Notes under the pieces: generated by a model
Told to the model about the DNA's origin: nothing
The model's database searches: none
The model's input: the letters and a program-made list of their open reading frames with translations, nothing else
Assembly: GCA_032718475.1 (NCBI GenBank)
Contig: JAUCBJ010007947.1
Location: 1 to 21,178, forward strand
Length of the DNA stretch: 21,178 nucleotides
Source of the DNA: Nemertoderma westbladi
Taxonomy: Eukaryota; Xenacoelomorpha; Nemertodermatida; Nemertodermatidae
Direction: 5' to 3'
In this document: positions 1 to 8,620 of the stretch, one piece after another
How the letters are laid out: each line of letters starts with the position of its first letter
How positions within the stretch are numbered: position 1 is the stretch's first letter
Translations under genes and position numbers: made by a program

Positions 1-36
1 TAGTAGTAGTAGTAGTAGTAGTAGTAGTACTAGTAG
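1..36. repeat. (TAG)n microsatellite at window edge
   Basis: A run of about nine TAG units, then a C and two more TAG units. Similar TAG/CTA runs occur at 1194-1219, where one terminates a non-LTR remnant, and at 11867-11912. It may be the tail of another such element lying outside the window, but nothing upstream can be checked. Confidence 0.9.
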
Positions 37-864
37 ATGAGGAATGCGGAAATAATCCATCACTATTCTATGTGAACTACAATGTGGCGTGTTCTAATTG
101 ACAGTTGTTTGTAGTTAAACTTACATTAACTGTGTTTAGCCACACCTTTATACCCATTCTAAACTGGTATCATTGTAACTAATTAACTAAATTAACGGTA
201 CAAATAATGTAACCCTCTGTAGAAAACAACATTAAACTGAATGAACTTTGGCTGGCTTTGATAAATTATATTTTATTTAATCAGCAACAAATAAAATAAG
301 ATTATTAATATCCTCCGTTGTATCTATTGTATATAACCCACACATATAAATACATACACTCAATTCTGCTCCATCGTAGTTCCTGTTGCTATAAATCTAC
401 TTAATTAATACTTGTTACTTAATAATTGTTTAGTATAATAAAAAATAATCCTCTGCACACACAATATACAAATTTTAATTACACCAGCACGCATGCCCCA
501 GGAATTCTCAAGTAAAAATAAAAAATAAAATAAAAGAAGACTACCTGTATTATTTGAGCAAAATGGTATATAATTCAATATGTAAACCAGGTGGCTTAGG
601 GTATAGCTAACACAGTACTCGCCTTTATTACTACTCTCGTTGGGCTCGTCCTCTACATCTGGTCACCAATTATATAACTTACAACATCCAGTACTGAACA
701 AAATGGTAAATCGTCCAACATGCTAATATGGAAATATAATATAATAGGCCTATTTAACACGTCCAATATGGATGAATGATTTAATAATCAAATACTATAT
801 AATAATATAATATATAATAATAATATAAAATATATAAATTTTGGCACTACTCCAAGTGGGTGGA
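37..864. other. AT-rich intergenic DNA, no gene seen
   Basis: No convincing coding frame on either strand. The stretch 777-842 is nearly pure A/T low-complexity sequence (repeated ATAATATAAT). Around 590-660 a more GC-rich patch has weak resemblance to tRNA-type promoter boxes, but too weak to call a SINE. Confidence 0.6.
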
Positions 865-1192
865 GAGTTTTATGTAGTGGGCATGTCCAAGGGTAATTGC
901 CACCTGGGAGAGGAGGGAGGGTTCATGACTCGAGGTGGGAGATTACTGTGACATCTAGTGCTATGGGTTGACCCCTTTTCCAGTTTGGGAGGAACACATC
1001 AGCAGGGCGAGTGAGTGAGCAATGGATCAGAGGCCATGGAGTTCACTCCTGGGCACTGGAGTGGCTGATTGAGTAGCTTGGAAGATAGCATCCCAGAATA
1101 AGTCATGGTGAGATATCCTGTATCCTTCACCATCACAGCCAATATGGTGGAGCCTGAATTCCTGGTTTCGGAAGTGTAGGCCCAGGCTCTTA
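865..1192 (-). pseudogene. Non-LTR retroelement fragment with PD-(D/E)XK-like nuclease tail
   Basis: Read on the minus strand from about 1190, one frame gives LRNQEFR-like sequence (here LHFRNQEFR), then HHIGCDGEGYRISHHD and LFWDAIFQATQSATP. After a frameshift near 1020 a second frame gives RPADVFLPNWKRGQP followed by IALDVTVISHLES. From memory, the order C..DG, RISHHD, RPADV, then ALDVTV matches the C-terminal domain of a class of invertebrate RT-associated proteins, and resembles the PD...D arrangement of R2-type restriction-like endonucleases. The usual zinc-binding stretch between RNQEFR and GDHHIGC is missing, which indicates an internal deletion. It is more GC-rich than its surroundings and abuts a CTA microsatellite. 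Dead fragment; the exact clade is uncertain. Confidence 0.55.
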
Positions 1193-1193
1193 G

Positions 1194-1219
1194 ACTACTA
1201 CTACTACTATTACTACTAC
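1194..1219. repeat. (CTA)n microsatellite, tail of a non-LTR element
   Basis: Imperfect CTA repeat, TAG on the minus strand. It follows directly, in minus-strand direction, a short sequence containing AATAAA at the end of a non-LTR ORF remnant (1268-1420). That is the arrangement expected of a microsatellite-type 3' tail. Confidence 0.75.
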
Positions 1220-1420
1220 GATCGGTATGCTTTATTGCAGCTGCATTATATATATATTACATATATATTAAGAATGCTGTGCCGGCTTGTCATCAAAATT
1301 GTGCCTCCACAACTCCCTATCACCCATAACATTTGCTAGATCATCTGCATCTTCAAGGCCAGTGTCCTTTGAGATGCGTTTTTTACCCATTTTACCAGCC
1401 TCACTTTTATTTGTAAATTT
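1220..1420 (-). pseudogene. C-terminal end and 3' UTR of a non-LTR retrotransposon
   Basis: On the minus strand an open frame (Met codon at 1388-1390, stop at 1268-1270) encodes MGKKRISKDTGLEDADD followed by LANVMGDRELWRHNF. The pattern of an acidic stretch followed by A.DR.LWR is typical of the extreme C-terminus of several non-LTR ORF2 proteins. Downstream come about 50 bases of AT-rich sequence, an AATAAA hexamer and the TAG microsatellite at 1194-1219, matching a genuine 3' end. The RT fragment at 1879-2482 lies on the same strand upstream, so both may belong to one element broken by the AT-rich sequence between them. Family assignment is by eye only. Confidence 0.45.
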
Positions 1421-1878
1421 GTAACTCAACGACTTAATATTGGAACCAACAATTTTTAACTATTTTTAATCATTTAATGGTTTTAACGTTACCCACCCTT
1501 TTTACACCTCTTCATTTAGCACCCTTTTTATTTTTATTTTTAATTTTTTAAATTTAATATTGAACGTCTAATACCTTAACAACACTTGTAGCCTACAATT
1601 ATATCTCTAGGCCTACATACAGTATTATGATAAATCTAAATATGTTAAACTAATACATCTTATCATACTGTGTATATCGGAATTTGGTGGCATAATAATT
1701 CGTTGTACCGTACGTTAAATTTAATATTATGGTTTAGGTTTATAAATTGTGTTTTAATGTTATTTTAATTTAATTTACTGAAGACGTCCGTGAGGATGAA
1801 ATGGCCATATAAATAGAAACTGTTTTCGTTAACCGTGGCATTAGACCCTTTCTACAGTCATTATCCCTGAAGTTATAA
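1421..1878. other. AT-rich spacer, no gene seen
   Basis: Very AT-rich sequence with no supported coding frame. It lies between two minus-strand non-LTR fragments and may be a later insertion or decayed element body. I see no terminal repeats. Confidence 0.5.
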
Positions 1879-2482
1879 TTATGGATACGCCACGAACGGC
1901 ATCATTTCGACTTCTTTCCCATTTAAATCCTGAAATTTGGTATCCTCTGCAGTTAGAGCCCAGCATGGACTCCCATATAAGAGTACAGGTACTACTACTG
2001 CCATAAATAATCGAACCTTAAGGTTCCGTTTTATTCTATGGGACTTCCAAATCCTGGACAGACTAATTAGCAGACCATGCCTTCCCCTTATGTATCCGAA
2101 GGTCTTCACCTGACTTTCTGATCCCATGTAGCAGAAGCAGAAGTCATCCACATGCTCAAGCAAGCCATCCTTAGGGCTTATGCCTTTACTATCAGACATT
2201 TCTTGAGGGCTGTCTAGGTTGACTGTCATGATTTTGGTCTTCTTGGAATTTACAAAAAGACCAACACTAGAAGCAGCCTGCTCCAATGAGCAGAGAAGCC
2301 TTTTGGCTCCCTCTAGTGATTCTGACAGTACCCCTAACAGCAAAGTCTAGATCAGTAAGGCTTTTAGACGGAATGGCCTGAAGCCAGTCCCCAGCATGGT
2401 GCAAATCCGTGCAGTTGCCATGGGCCTGGTGCAAGATATACATACACCTGTACAGGCTGATCAGTTTTGAGATTGCAGATTC
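1879..2482 (-). pseudogene. Non-LTR retrotransposon reverse transcriptase, C-terminal fragment
   Basis: Minus-strand reading starts near 2482 with ISKLISLYRCMYI-like sequence, then HHAGDWLQAIPSK and SLTDLDFA. The sequence then shifts frame and continues as LLSES-type sequence (here VLSESLEGAKRLLCSLE), SVGLFVNSKKTKIM, FCYMGS and RLFMAVVVPVLLYGS. This series is the palm-to-thumb region of non-LTR reverse transcriptases. The catalytic FADD box should follow LDF, but a small rearrangement near 2335 deletes the Asp pair and shifts frame, so the enzyme is dead. After VPVLLYGS the sequence departs from the family and stops at 1879. The 154-residue frame from 2343 is only part of the remnant. Clade not determined. 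Confidence 0.8.
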
Positions 2483-2575
2483 TGGGCTGCCCCAGGGCTG
2501 TCATCTCACTACTATAGTATAGTCTTGTAATTCTCATTAGTTACTGTTGTTTATTTGAAAGATTATATTCGTAGA

Positions 2576-3145
2576 ATGGAGATTTCATATCGGTGTGTTT
2601 TTGTGCTACTTTGTGCTGCTTTGCAATTTACGATATGCACTGCTGTCAGTTGTGAAACCGGATTGGCGAAGATGTCGGTCAAGGTGGATGACAAAGTCAT
2701 TGAAGATGCGATTGGTGGTTTATTACCCCCTCCAACTACAACCACTGAAAATGATTGTATTTATTGTCAGGATATGTCTCAGTTATTGGGAGGTACAATG
2801 GTTCAGGGTGATAAGATATACAAAATGCTAATTGCTGGCCAGAATCTTCAGTGCGTAAAAGCAGAGGCCTGTTTGGCTTTTAATCAGGAAGAATGCCATA
2901 ATGCGGTTGAGGATGCAATGGATGGCGAGTTAGATGAGTTGTACAAAATGTTTTCTTCAATAAATATACAGTGTGAAATTCAGTGTTGCAAGGGGACCTG
3001 CCCAGATACGGTGTGGAAGAATAACCCCATCGGTGTCGGGGGTGAAGTCGATTGGACTAACGCTTTGTTCTCGGATGCCCGCCATCAATCAGCTCCAATT
3101 GCTATTCTACTTGTTGCTATGGCAGTAGCCGTGCAATTGTTTTAG
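2576..3145 (+). CDS. Secreted Cys-rich protein with GPI-anchor-like tail
   Basis: A 189-residue intact frame. I chose the ATG at 2576; the frame is open upstream but only from a TTG, and the N-terminus from this ATG is a good signal peptide (hydrophobic residues 8-24, FVLLCAALQFTICTAVS). The mature part has about ten cysteines (26, 61, 64, 93, 99, 107, 133, 137, 138, 142), including an opening C-x2-C at 61-64 and a closing C-x3-CC-x3-C at 133-142. A PPPTTTT linker lies at 51-57. The last 17 residues (APIAILLVAMAVAVQLF) are hydrophobic after a short polar spacer, as in GPI-anchored proteins. The paired-Cys ending and roughly 80-residue Cys module recall Ly6/uPAR three-finger proteins, but spacing differs and this is only a guess. 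It is likely displayed on the cell surface. It could be a complete single-exon gene or one exon of a larger one. Confidence 0.65.
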   Translation: MEISYRCVFVLLCAALQFTICTAVSCETGLAKMSVKVDDKVIEDAIGGLLPPPTTTTENDCIYCQDMSQLLGGTMVQGDKIYKMLIAGQNLQCVKAEACLAFNQEECHNAVEDAMDGELDELYKMFSSINIQCEIQCCKGTCPDTVWKNNPIGVGGEVDWTNALFSDARHQSAPIAILLVAMAVAVQLF

Positions 3146-3424
3146 GGGACTCACATTAGATATTAACAGACACACCTTAATTTCTGTACTAAGATAACTT
3201 ATTTATCACAATGTGGTAGTTATGTGTAGAGTATTTCATATAAATATTAGTTAATGATAATTTATTTCAAATACTGCAAATCTATTTATGTCTGATTTCG
3301 AAAAGCCTGTTCGGAAAGATTGAGTTGCAGTAGTAGTTGAAATCGATGAATCATTGTTTAATTCAGCTAGAAAAACCGTAATTTGAGCAAAAATGACTTT
3401 TTATAGTCGTCACATTATTTACAC
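3146..3424. other. 3' flank of the Cys-rich gene, no further gene seen
   Basis: AT-rich sequence following the stop codon. I do not see a canonical AATAAA polyadenylation signal within the first few hundred bases, so the transcript end cannot be placed. No repeats or coding frames stand out. Confidence 0.5.
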
Positions 3425-3746
3425 AGCTAAAGGCCGTTCACATCCAACGGAACGGTACACCGCGTGGTGTACCGCGCAGGGTCAGCGGTACACCGCTGAC
3501 TGTGAACGACCGAACAGGTAGTTGTGCGCTAAACCGCGCGGGTTTAATGCAGCCCATTTAAACAATGATAAAACAATTAATGTAATTTCCTGTTGAATTC
3601 ACAGTAGACAGATAAACAATTAGTTACCGCAACGGTACCGTTGGGTGTGAACGGGCTCCGGGTAGTAAACCGCTGGCTTACCGCTTCAATACCGCTAGAC
3701 TACTTTACCGCTCATGAACCATTGGATGTGAACGGGGCTTTAGCTA
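3425..3746. mobile_element. MITE with ~25-bp terminal inverted repeats
   Basis: The left end reads AGCTAAAGGCCGTTCACATC and the reverse complement of the right end reads AGCTAAAGCCCCGTTCACAT. The match continues through CCAAYGG with one indel and two mismatches, giving inverted repeats of about 25 bp around a body of roughly 310 bp. The body is far more GC-rich than its flanks, has no coding frame, and repeats the motif GCGGTA. It contains a perfect 9-bp palindrome arm pair at 3481-3489 and 3492-3500. Because the outermost bases are themselves palindromic, the target duplication is ambiguous: TA or AGCTA both fit. The superfamily cannot be fixed from the sequence. Confidence 0.8.
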
Positions 3747-4678
3747 ATAAATATCTCAAAACTTAATTATAATACTTAACATGCATAGTATTAATTGCAG
3801 TAAAGCATCAATTAATTATAGTTATAAATTTCACTGTCATCATTACGAAATTTGTTTATTAGTACCTGTGTCTGCCATCATTACTGTACTGGTATTTAAT
3901 AATTGTTGAAATATTATTATCATAGTAAATTATATGTGATTTAGCTCAATTAATAATAGCATCTATGAATAAACACATGATTTAATATATATAGCAAAAT
4001 AATGTTGAGTAAAACCTGACAATTGTTTGTCTTATTTAGATGCGAGATCGAATTATTACACATAAATTATGAGTTTGATTATAAATATATTAATAACATT
4101 TTTACTAATTTTTGTAAATCTTAGAGGTATATATGTGCTAGGGAGGTGGGTGTTTACCTTTACTTCCCCAACCAGTGTTACAAACAAGCAGTCTGCTACA
4201 GAAGCCGTAGCCGATCTAAGGCAGATCGGCTACTCCGTCCATAGCCTATGGGCTCGAAAAATAGACATAAACGAAAAACGCCATTGACGCAATGGTAAAA
4301 TAACACCAATAACAGCTGGTGTCGTGATGAAAAATGGCTTATGTAATGTATTTATATACAGGCTTACGCTTAAGTGTTTTATAGCGCTTATTTCTGTCTT
4401 ATAACCAGTGCATATACTAATTCGTTTATTGTTTTGGTTAGATTCCAGCCCTTCTGTAACCTGTGTTTTTGGTGAAAACCTGGTATTCTTCACATGGGGA
4501 TAACTGCAAAGTGAAATATAACGGCAGAAAGTCAGGTATTCTTCACGTGGGCCCCATGCCTAATAATAATAAAATTATTAATAAAGTTCAAAGGCGCGTG
4601 GTCGGAATTGAGTTACTGTGGAAAGACTAAGGTGAAGAGGTGAGTTTTTGCATAGGCGTTTTTGTATAGGCACTATTT
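3747..4678. other. AT-rich intergenic DNA with small repeats
   Basis: No convincing gene. A 72-codon frame at 4069-4287 has low-complexity hydrophobic composition and no recognisable domain. The stretch holds a perfect 11-bp-arm hairpin (4207-4233) and a 17-bp near-identical direct repeat (GGTATTCTTCAC...) at 4482-4498 and 4535-4551. Its origin is unclear. Confidence 0.5.
4207..4233. other. Perfect 11-bp-stem hairpin
   Basis: GTAGCCGATCT at 4207-4217, a five-base loop AAGGC, then the exact reverse complement at 4223-4233. It stands alone in AT-rich DNA. It could be a transcript hairpin or a remnant of a palindromic element; no function is evident. Confidence 0.7.
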
Positions 4679-5055
4679 GGTGCCAGCACCAAATTTTGAA
4701 AGATGTCAATTTTGTAAATTGATTGTTTGAAACTTGTTTTTTACGCAATTGGGGTTTTTTGGGGTTCTTGTTTCGATGGAATATATACGAGTTGCACCAA
4801 GCGTATCAAACTTGTATTTTTCGGTGCTGTGTGCAAATTTTGGTGCTAGCACGAAATTTTGAAAATCCATTCAATAGATAAAATTGCTTGTGACAATTTA
4901 TTTCTTGCGTTTTATATGTTTATGGGTGTTCTGAATTCAATGCAATATATAATTATCGAACTAGACATATCAAACTTGTATTTTTCGGAAGTGGGTGCAA
5001 AATGTGGTGCTAGCAACAAATTTTGAAAACCATCAAATATATCAATTGATTGTGT
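4679..5055. repeat. Diverged tandem repeat, period ~164 bp, about 2.3 units
   Basis: The block GGTGCTAGCACCAAATTTTG-like recurs at 4679, 4842 and 5006, spacings of 163 and 164 bp. Within units a second block, ATCAAACTTGTATTTTTCGG, recurs at about 4805 and 4968. Units are clearly diverged, as in an old satellite. The third unit breaks off near 5055, just before the inferred end of the Ty3/gypsy LTR, so the retroelement appears to have inserted into the satellite. Confidence 0.8.
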
Positions 5056-5060
5056 CTCCT

Positions 5061-5313
5061 TGTTGTGTGGATATGTTGTGCAAAGAAAATATCCGAATAA
5101 AATATATAAATAAGTCTGGGCGGACCCAAGTATAATGGTCCAAGTGGGACGGGTAAGAGGGTAAGGCAATAAGTACGGACGGATGTATACTGCTAGCAGT
5201 TAGTCTCCTAGTACAGCCAAAGCAGGACCGTGACGCTAGGACGAGTCCGTCTGACAGTTAGAGTAAGGCCGATATGGAGGCCATGCTCTGTGTACGTACA
5301 GTATATCTCAACA
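5061..5313 (-). repeat. Ty3/gypsy 3' LTR
   Basis: On the minus strand the LTR starts TGTTGAGATATACTG at 5313, immediately after a polypurine tract. I place the other edge at 5061, where the minus strand ends ...CACACAACA, giving TGTTG/CAACA terminal inverted repeats and a length of 253 bp. The right edge is well supported. The left edge is inferred from the inverted termini only, because no second LTR is available for comparison. Confidence 0.6.
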
Positions 5314-5324
5314 CTCCCCTTCCA
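5314..5324 (-). promoter_or_regulatory. Polypurine tract of the Ty3/gypsy element
   Basis: GGAAGGGGAG on the minus strand, directly abutting the TGTTGAG start of the 3' LTR. This is the expected primer site for plus-strand DNA synthesis and it fixes the LTR edge. Confidence 0.75.
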
Positions 5325-6495
5325 GTTTATCAGCGTATAGCGATTAACTATTAATGTTTGTATCCCAAGTTTATAGTCTATTGGGTGCGTGTCTCTGACG
5401 TGTGGGGTAGGAGCACTGAGGTGATGTGCGGGCCGGGATAATAGTCTGGCTGGTGAGCGGTGCGCCCAGCGTATGGCCCGTGGTGACCCAGTCTGGGTGG
5501 TGTCACCGCCATGTGACATCTCGGTGGCAGCACCGATATGTTTTTCGGATTGTGGTGCTCCGGTTGCGGTGTCCCGTAGGAGGTGGCCTCAGTTGCGGTT
5601 GAGGCAACGGCCAGATTTGGTGTGGACATTGTAGCTGAGGTGAGCAGATGTCTCGAAAACGACCCCAGTGCGGTCCCAACGCTTGGTGGTGGGATTCCAT
5701 ATGCGCACCGGGTCCCCCACTGACAAAGGGGGGAGTGGTTTAGCCTCTCGGTTGTAGTGTTCTGTGGTGTCGAGCGTTGTCCTTGTTGTCTGGTGGTTGG
5801 TGGTGAAGTTCCGGCTATGCATGGGAACCCGTGTACGTGTGGGGTGCCCAAACAGGATTTGGGCTGGTGATTGGCCGTGGGCACGGGGTGCATTGCGGAG
5901 TTCCAAGAGACCCTCTTGGAATCGAGTTTGCCCCCAGTTTTGGAGAGGAGGGCCTTCAGAGAATTGATGGCCGACTCAGCATGGCCGTTACTCTGTGGAT
6001 ATTCTGGTGAGGAGAAGGATTGTACTACCCCCCAGTTCCACCGGAAATCGGACATGTTTGGGCCTCGCGAATTGTGGGCCGCCGTCGGAGTAGAAGTGGG
6101 TTGGTACTCCAAAACGGACGAAGACGTCTCGTAGGTGGGCGGCTATTGTGGCGGCGGTAGGGTGGTTGGTATATCCATAAATTTCCGGCCACCCGGAATA
6201 ACAGTCCACCACAACGAGGTAGTAGCAGCCATCGAGGAAGAATCGATCACAGGAGATCTATTCAAATGGTTGCGTTGCTTCGCGATCATGCAGGAGTGGC
6301 TCCTTGGCGTGACTTGGTTGGTATATGAGGCAAGGCTCGCATGCTGAGACAGTGGTACGGATGTCATTGGTCAGCCCTGGCCAATAGACAGAATGTCGGG
6401 CGCATCGGAGAGTTTTCTCCACACCTTGGTGCACAGCGTGTAGCCGACCAAGGATGTCTCGTCACGCGGACCGTGGGACCACGATCCTCTGTCCA
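5325..6495 (-). pseudogene. Ty3/gypsy integrase remnant
   Basis: Minus-strand reading begins GQRIVVPRSA, then the zinc-binding N-terminal domain (LHAVHQGVEKTLRCARHSVY, then CEPC), giving the H-x3-H ... C-x2-C set. The catalytic core follows: VVVDCYSGWPEIY with the first Asp, THFYSDGGPQFA with the second, and PEYPQSNGHAESAIN with the Glu, so all three DDE residues are present. The C-terminal part contains ELRNAPRAHGQSPAQILFG and PLSVGDPVRIWNP. The reading is split over at least three frames (about 6140-6370, 5988-6212, 5589-5906) and has stops, for example before ISCD near 6261. Not functional as it stands. Confidence 0.88.
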
Positions 6496-6496
6496 T

Positions 6497-6771
6497 AGAG
6501 TAAAGTAAAAGTAAATTATCTTCGGCCGCTAGGCCAGGGATTACGCACAAAGTCTGACGACTTATTTTCAGTGCGGTCCCCCCAGAACTTTACTACCCAG
6601 AGGAAACTCCAGTACCCATTTAGCTACCACTTAAGGATGCAAGGCAGAGTTGCGCCCTGGCTGGTCCCTTTATAGCATTCGTGCCGAAATGAAAACTGCC
6701 CTGGCCCATGTGAGGATCGAACCCACGACCTACAGGAGATGTGAATTCAATGCAACCACTACACCAAGGTG
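6497..6771 (-). mobile_element. tRNA-derived SINE inserted in the gypsy element
   Basis: On the minus strand the 5' end reads TTGGTGTAGTGGTTG. A box A-like TGGTGTAGTGG lies at 6756-6766 and a good box B, GTTCGATCC, at 6714-6722, with spacing close to that in tRNA genes. That is the internal RNA polymerase III promoter layout of a tRNA-type SINE. The unrelated body continues for about 200 bp and ends in TTTAC-type repeats (6497-6519). The element interrupts the pol region between the RNase H and integrase parts. Target duplications are not obvious, partly because the right flank is rearranged. The tRNA of origin is not identified. Confidence 0.75.
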
Positions 6772-6772
6772 G

Positions 6773-6897
6773 AACCTTGATTTCCTCGGTTTTGCGATCT
6801 GCATCGAAGGGAGCGAGGATTGGAGGAGAGAGAAGAGCGAGTTAAGTTCTCTCGAATGCTGCCTCGTGGTCGGAGTTCCATGGAGGACCAGGTCATG
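6773..6897 (-). pseudogene. Misplaced copy of the RT/RNase H junction
   Basis: The minus strand encodes WNSDHEAAFERT, a stop, LALLSPPILAPFDADR and KTEEIKVPP, the tether between reverse transcriptase and RNase H in Ty3/gypsy Pol. It lies downstream of the RNase H tail and the pre-integrase segment, where GQRIVVP-type sequence should follow. A second copy of the WNSDHEAAFERT block sits at its expected place (7205-7250), but there the reading jumps directly to FDHQPL, so the first part of RNase H is missing. The piece is therefore a partial duplication or transposed fragment within the element. Confidence 0.75.
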
Positions 6898-7204
6898 GTA
6901 GGTGGTTAATCCCTCCCTGATCGACCAATAGGGGTTGACCCCTGGGAGTTGACGGGAAGATGGTGGGAACCCAGATTCCATGGCATTGTGGAGCGCGACT
7001 TAGTCGGGGTCATTCCTGGCCATCTTGCAGAGAGAGTTGAGGGAGAGGTCATTGAAGCCTATCATGGATTCCGAGCCCTCCGTGATGGCAGCAACCATTG
7101 CTATGGTGAGTTTTGCTTTGAGCCGCTGGAGGCGTGTGTTATCGGTGGCATCAATCGTATAGCGATCCAGGATTGTCACCAATGGTTGGTGGTCGAAAAT
7201 TACA
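6898..7204 (-). pseudogene. RNase H tail and pre-integrase segment of Ty3/gypsy Pol
   Basis: From 7200 downward the minus strand reads FDHQPLVTILDRYTIDATDN then TRLQRLKAK, the second half of the Ty3/gypsy RNase H domain including the DHQPL block. It continues with sequence ending LCKMARNDPD, then HNAMESGFPPSS and YWSIREGLTTYHDLVLHG, the segment that precedes the integrase zinc finger. The first half of RNase H, with its initial catalytic residues, is absent here. Two frames are needed, split near 7000. Confidence 0.75.
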
Positions 7205-8094
7205 GTAAAATGGTTCTCTCGAATGCCGCCTCATGGTCGGAGTTCCATAGGAAGAAGTTTTCAAATGGAGGAGGGGGTGGAGCGGCGACATTGTAGAGGA
7301 AATGTCGGCCGAAAACGGTGCGAGTTGTTCTACGAGTCAGACGAAACTCCGCAGGTTGGTGATAATTGTCGGTTGTGGAAAACTCACGATAGCCCGGAGC
7401 TTCACCGGGTCGGCACGTATACCATCAGCCCCAACAAGGTAGCCTGCAAACTTGACTTCGTGCTGGGCGAATTGGACCTTGTTGGGATGCAGGGTGATGC
7501 CTACCTTGTGTCAGCGCTGGAGGAAGGATCGAACGCTGGCGAGGTGCTCGTCGAGAGTGTCGTTATGTAGCAGTACGTCGTTGACGAGTTTAACAAGGTT
7601 TGGCAGGTCCCGCAGGGCATCGTCGCCCCGCCAGGTGTACTCATCACCACTCGAAATGAGTCCCATAACACTCCGACGGTATTTGTAACGGCCCCAGGGC
7701 GTCACTAAGGTGGTAAGGAGTTGGGTTTGCTTCACGAGGGGTACCTGCCAGTAACCAGAAGCAGCGTCGAATACGGATAAAAACTTTGCCGATGATGGAA
7801 TCCCAGAGTTTGCGGGCCGTGGGTTTGGTGTCGGATAGTAGGGAAGCTTCACCTGGCTGTTGAGGTGACAGAAGTCAACTCAAACTCTTAGTTTGCATTT
7901 GGTTTTGGGGCGACGGTCATCGGATGGGCCCAGTCGGTGGGCTCTGTCACTGGCTCGATGACCTCATGCTTCACCATCTCATCGAGGAGACGCTTAACTT
8001 CGTCCCGCATGGTGAAGGGGGTGGGCCGTGCGCCATTTACGTGGAACCATATGATGCTGTCCTTCAGTTTGACCCGCATGGGTTCGCCCGCCAT
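7205..8094 (-). pseudogene. Ty3/gypsy reverse transcriptase remnant
   Basis: The minus strand reads RDEVKRLLDEMVKHEVIEPV and TDWAHPMTVAPKPN, a frameshift plus TGA near 7885, then VDFCHLNSQVK, FLSVFDAASGYWQVPL (first catalytic Asp intact), GRYKYRRSVMGLISSGDEYT and KLVNDVLLHND. The last should carry the paired aspartates of the active site, but the first of the pair is Asn (codon AAC). A further segment, covering HPNKVQFAQHEV-type fingers/connection sequence, ends at FLWNSDHEAAFER near 7215. Order and spacing match Ty3/gypsy RT. The frameshifts and the lost Asp make it non-functional. Confidence 0.88.
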
Positions 8095-8160
8095 GGTTGA
8101 TAGGGGTTTCGAAGTATCATCGAATATATCGGCGTACTCGCTGAGGAGTTCTTCATGAAC

Positions 8161-8620
8161 TCATGGAGTAGCCAACTTTGGGGTGGAAGGTGTCAGCGAG
8201 TTTATTTGGCGCGGAAGATCCATTGTGAGGATGTTGAGGTTCCGCATTGTCTCGAGGTTGAGGATCACCCCATCCATCACCAGGGATTCAACCACAGTGA
8301 CTGGTGCCGAGTGGCCACAGTAGACAAACTGGATGTGAAACACTCCCGCAATCTCGAGGAGTTCGCCATTCGCTGCGCGTAGTTTTGGTTCGTTGTGAGG
8401 GTAGGGGAGGAGGTCCCTCTCCCTTCCTCCGAAGGATCGGTAAACTCGGCATCCCATCATGGTGGCTGCCGCGCCGCTGTTCGGGAGTACGTGCCGGACT
8501 GTACCCATGAGTTTGTCAGAGTCAGCGTGGTGGAGTTCTACCGTGATATGTTCCAGGAAACACGTTGCTGGCGGGTATTCTATTCCGCCTATTTTATTTA
8601 TGCCGCATGGTGGTTGTGGA
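8161..8620 (-). pseudogene. Ty3/gypsy aspartic protease remnant
   Basis: Part of a 247-codon minus-strand frame whose start (up to 8904) overlaps the Gag knuckle frame out of register. The protease part reads LPNSGAAATMMGCRVY, where the family active site is D-[ST]-G-A; here the Asp is Asn (AAC). Downstream come RAANGELLEIAGVF, a flap-like region, and VVESLVMDGVILNLETMRNL, matching the usual hydrophobic block before the second structural Leu-Gly. It lies directly between the Gag knuckles and RT, as expected. With the catalytic residue changed it could not cleave a polyprotein. Confidence 0.75.

Noticed and set aside
590-670. Possible tRNA-type SINE (GGTGGCTTAGGG... then TTGGGCTCGTCC).
   Set aside because: The B-box match is poor and there is no tail or body that could be delimited.
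4069-4287. 72-codon frame with a hydrophobic start.
   Set aside because: AT-rich composition explains the hydrophobic residues; the hairpin at 4207-4233 lies inside it and no domain is recognised.
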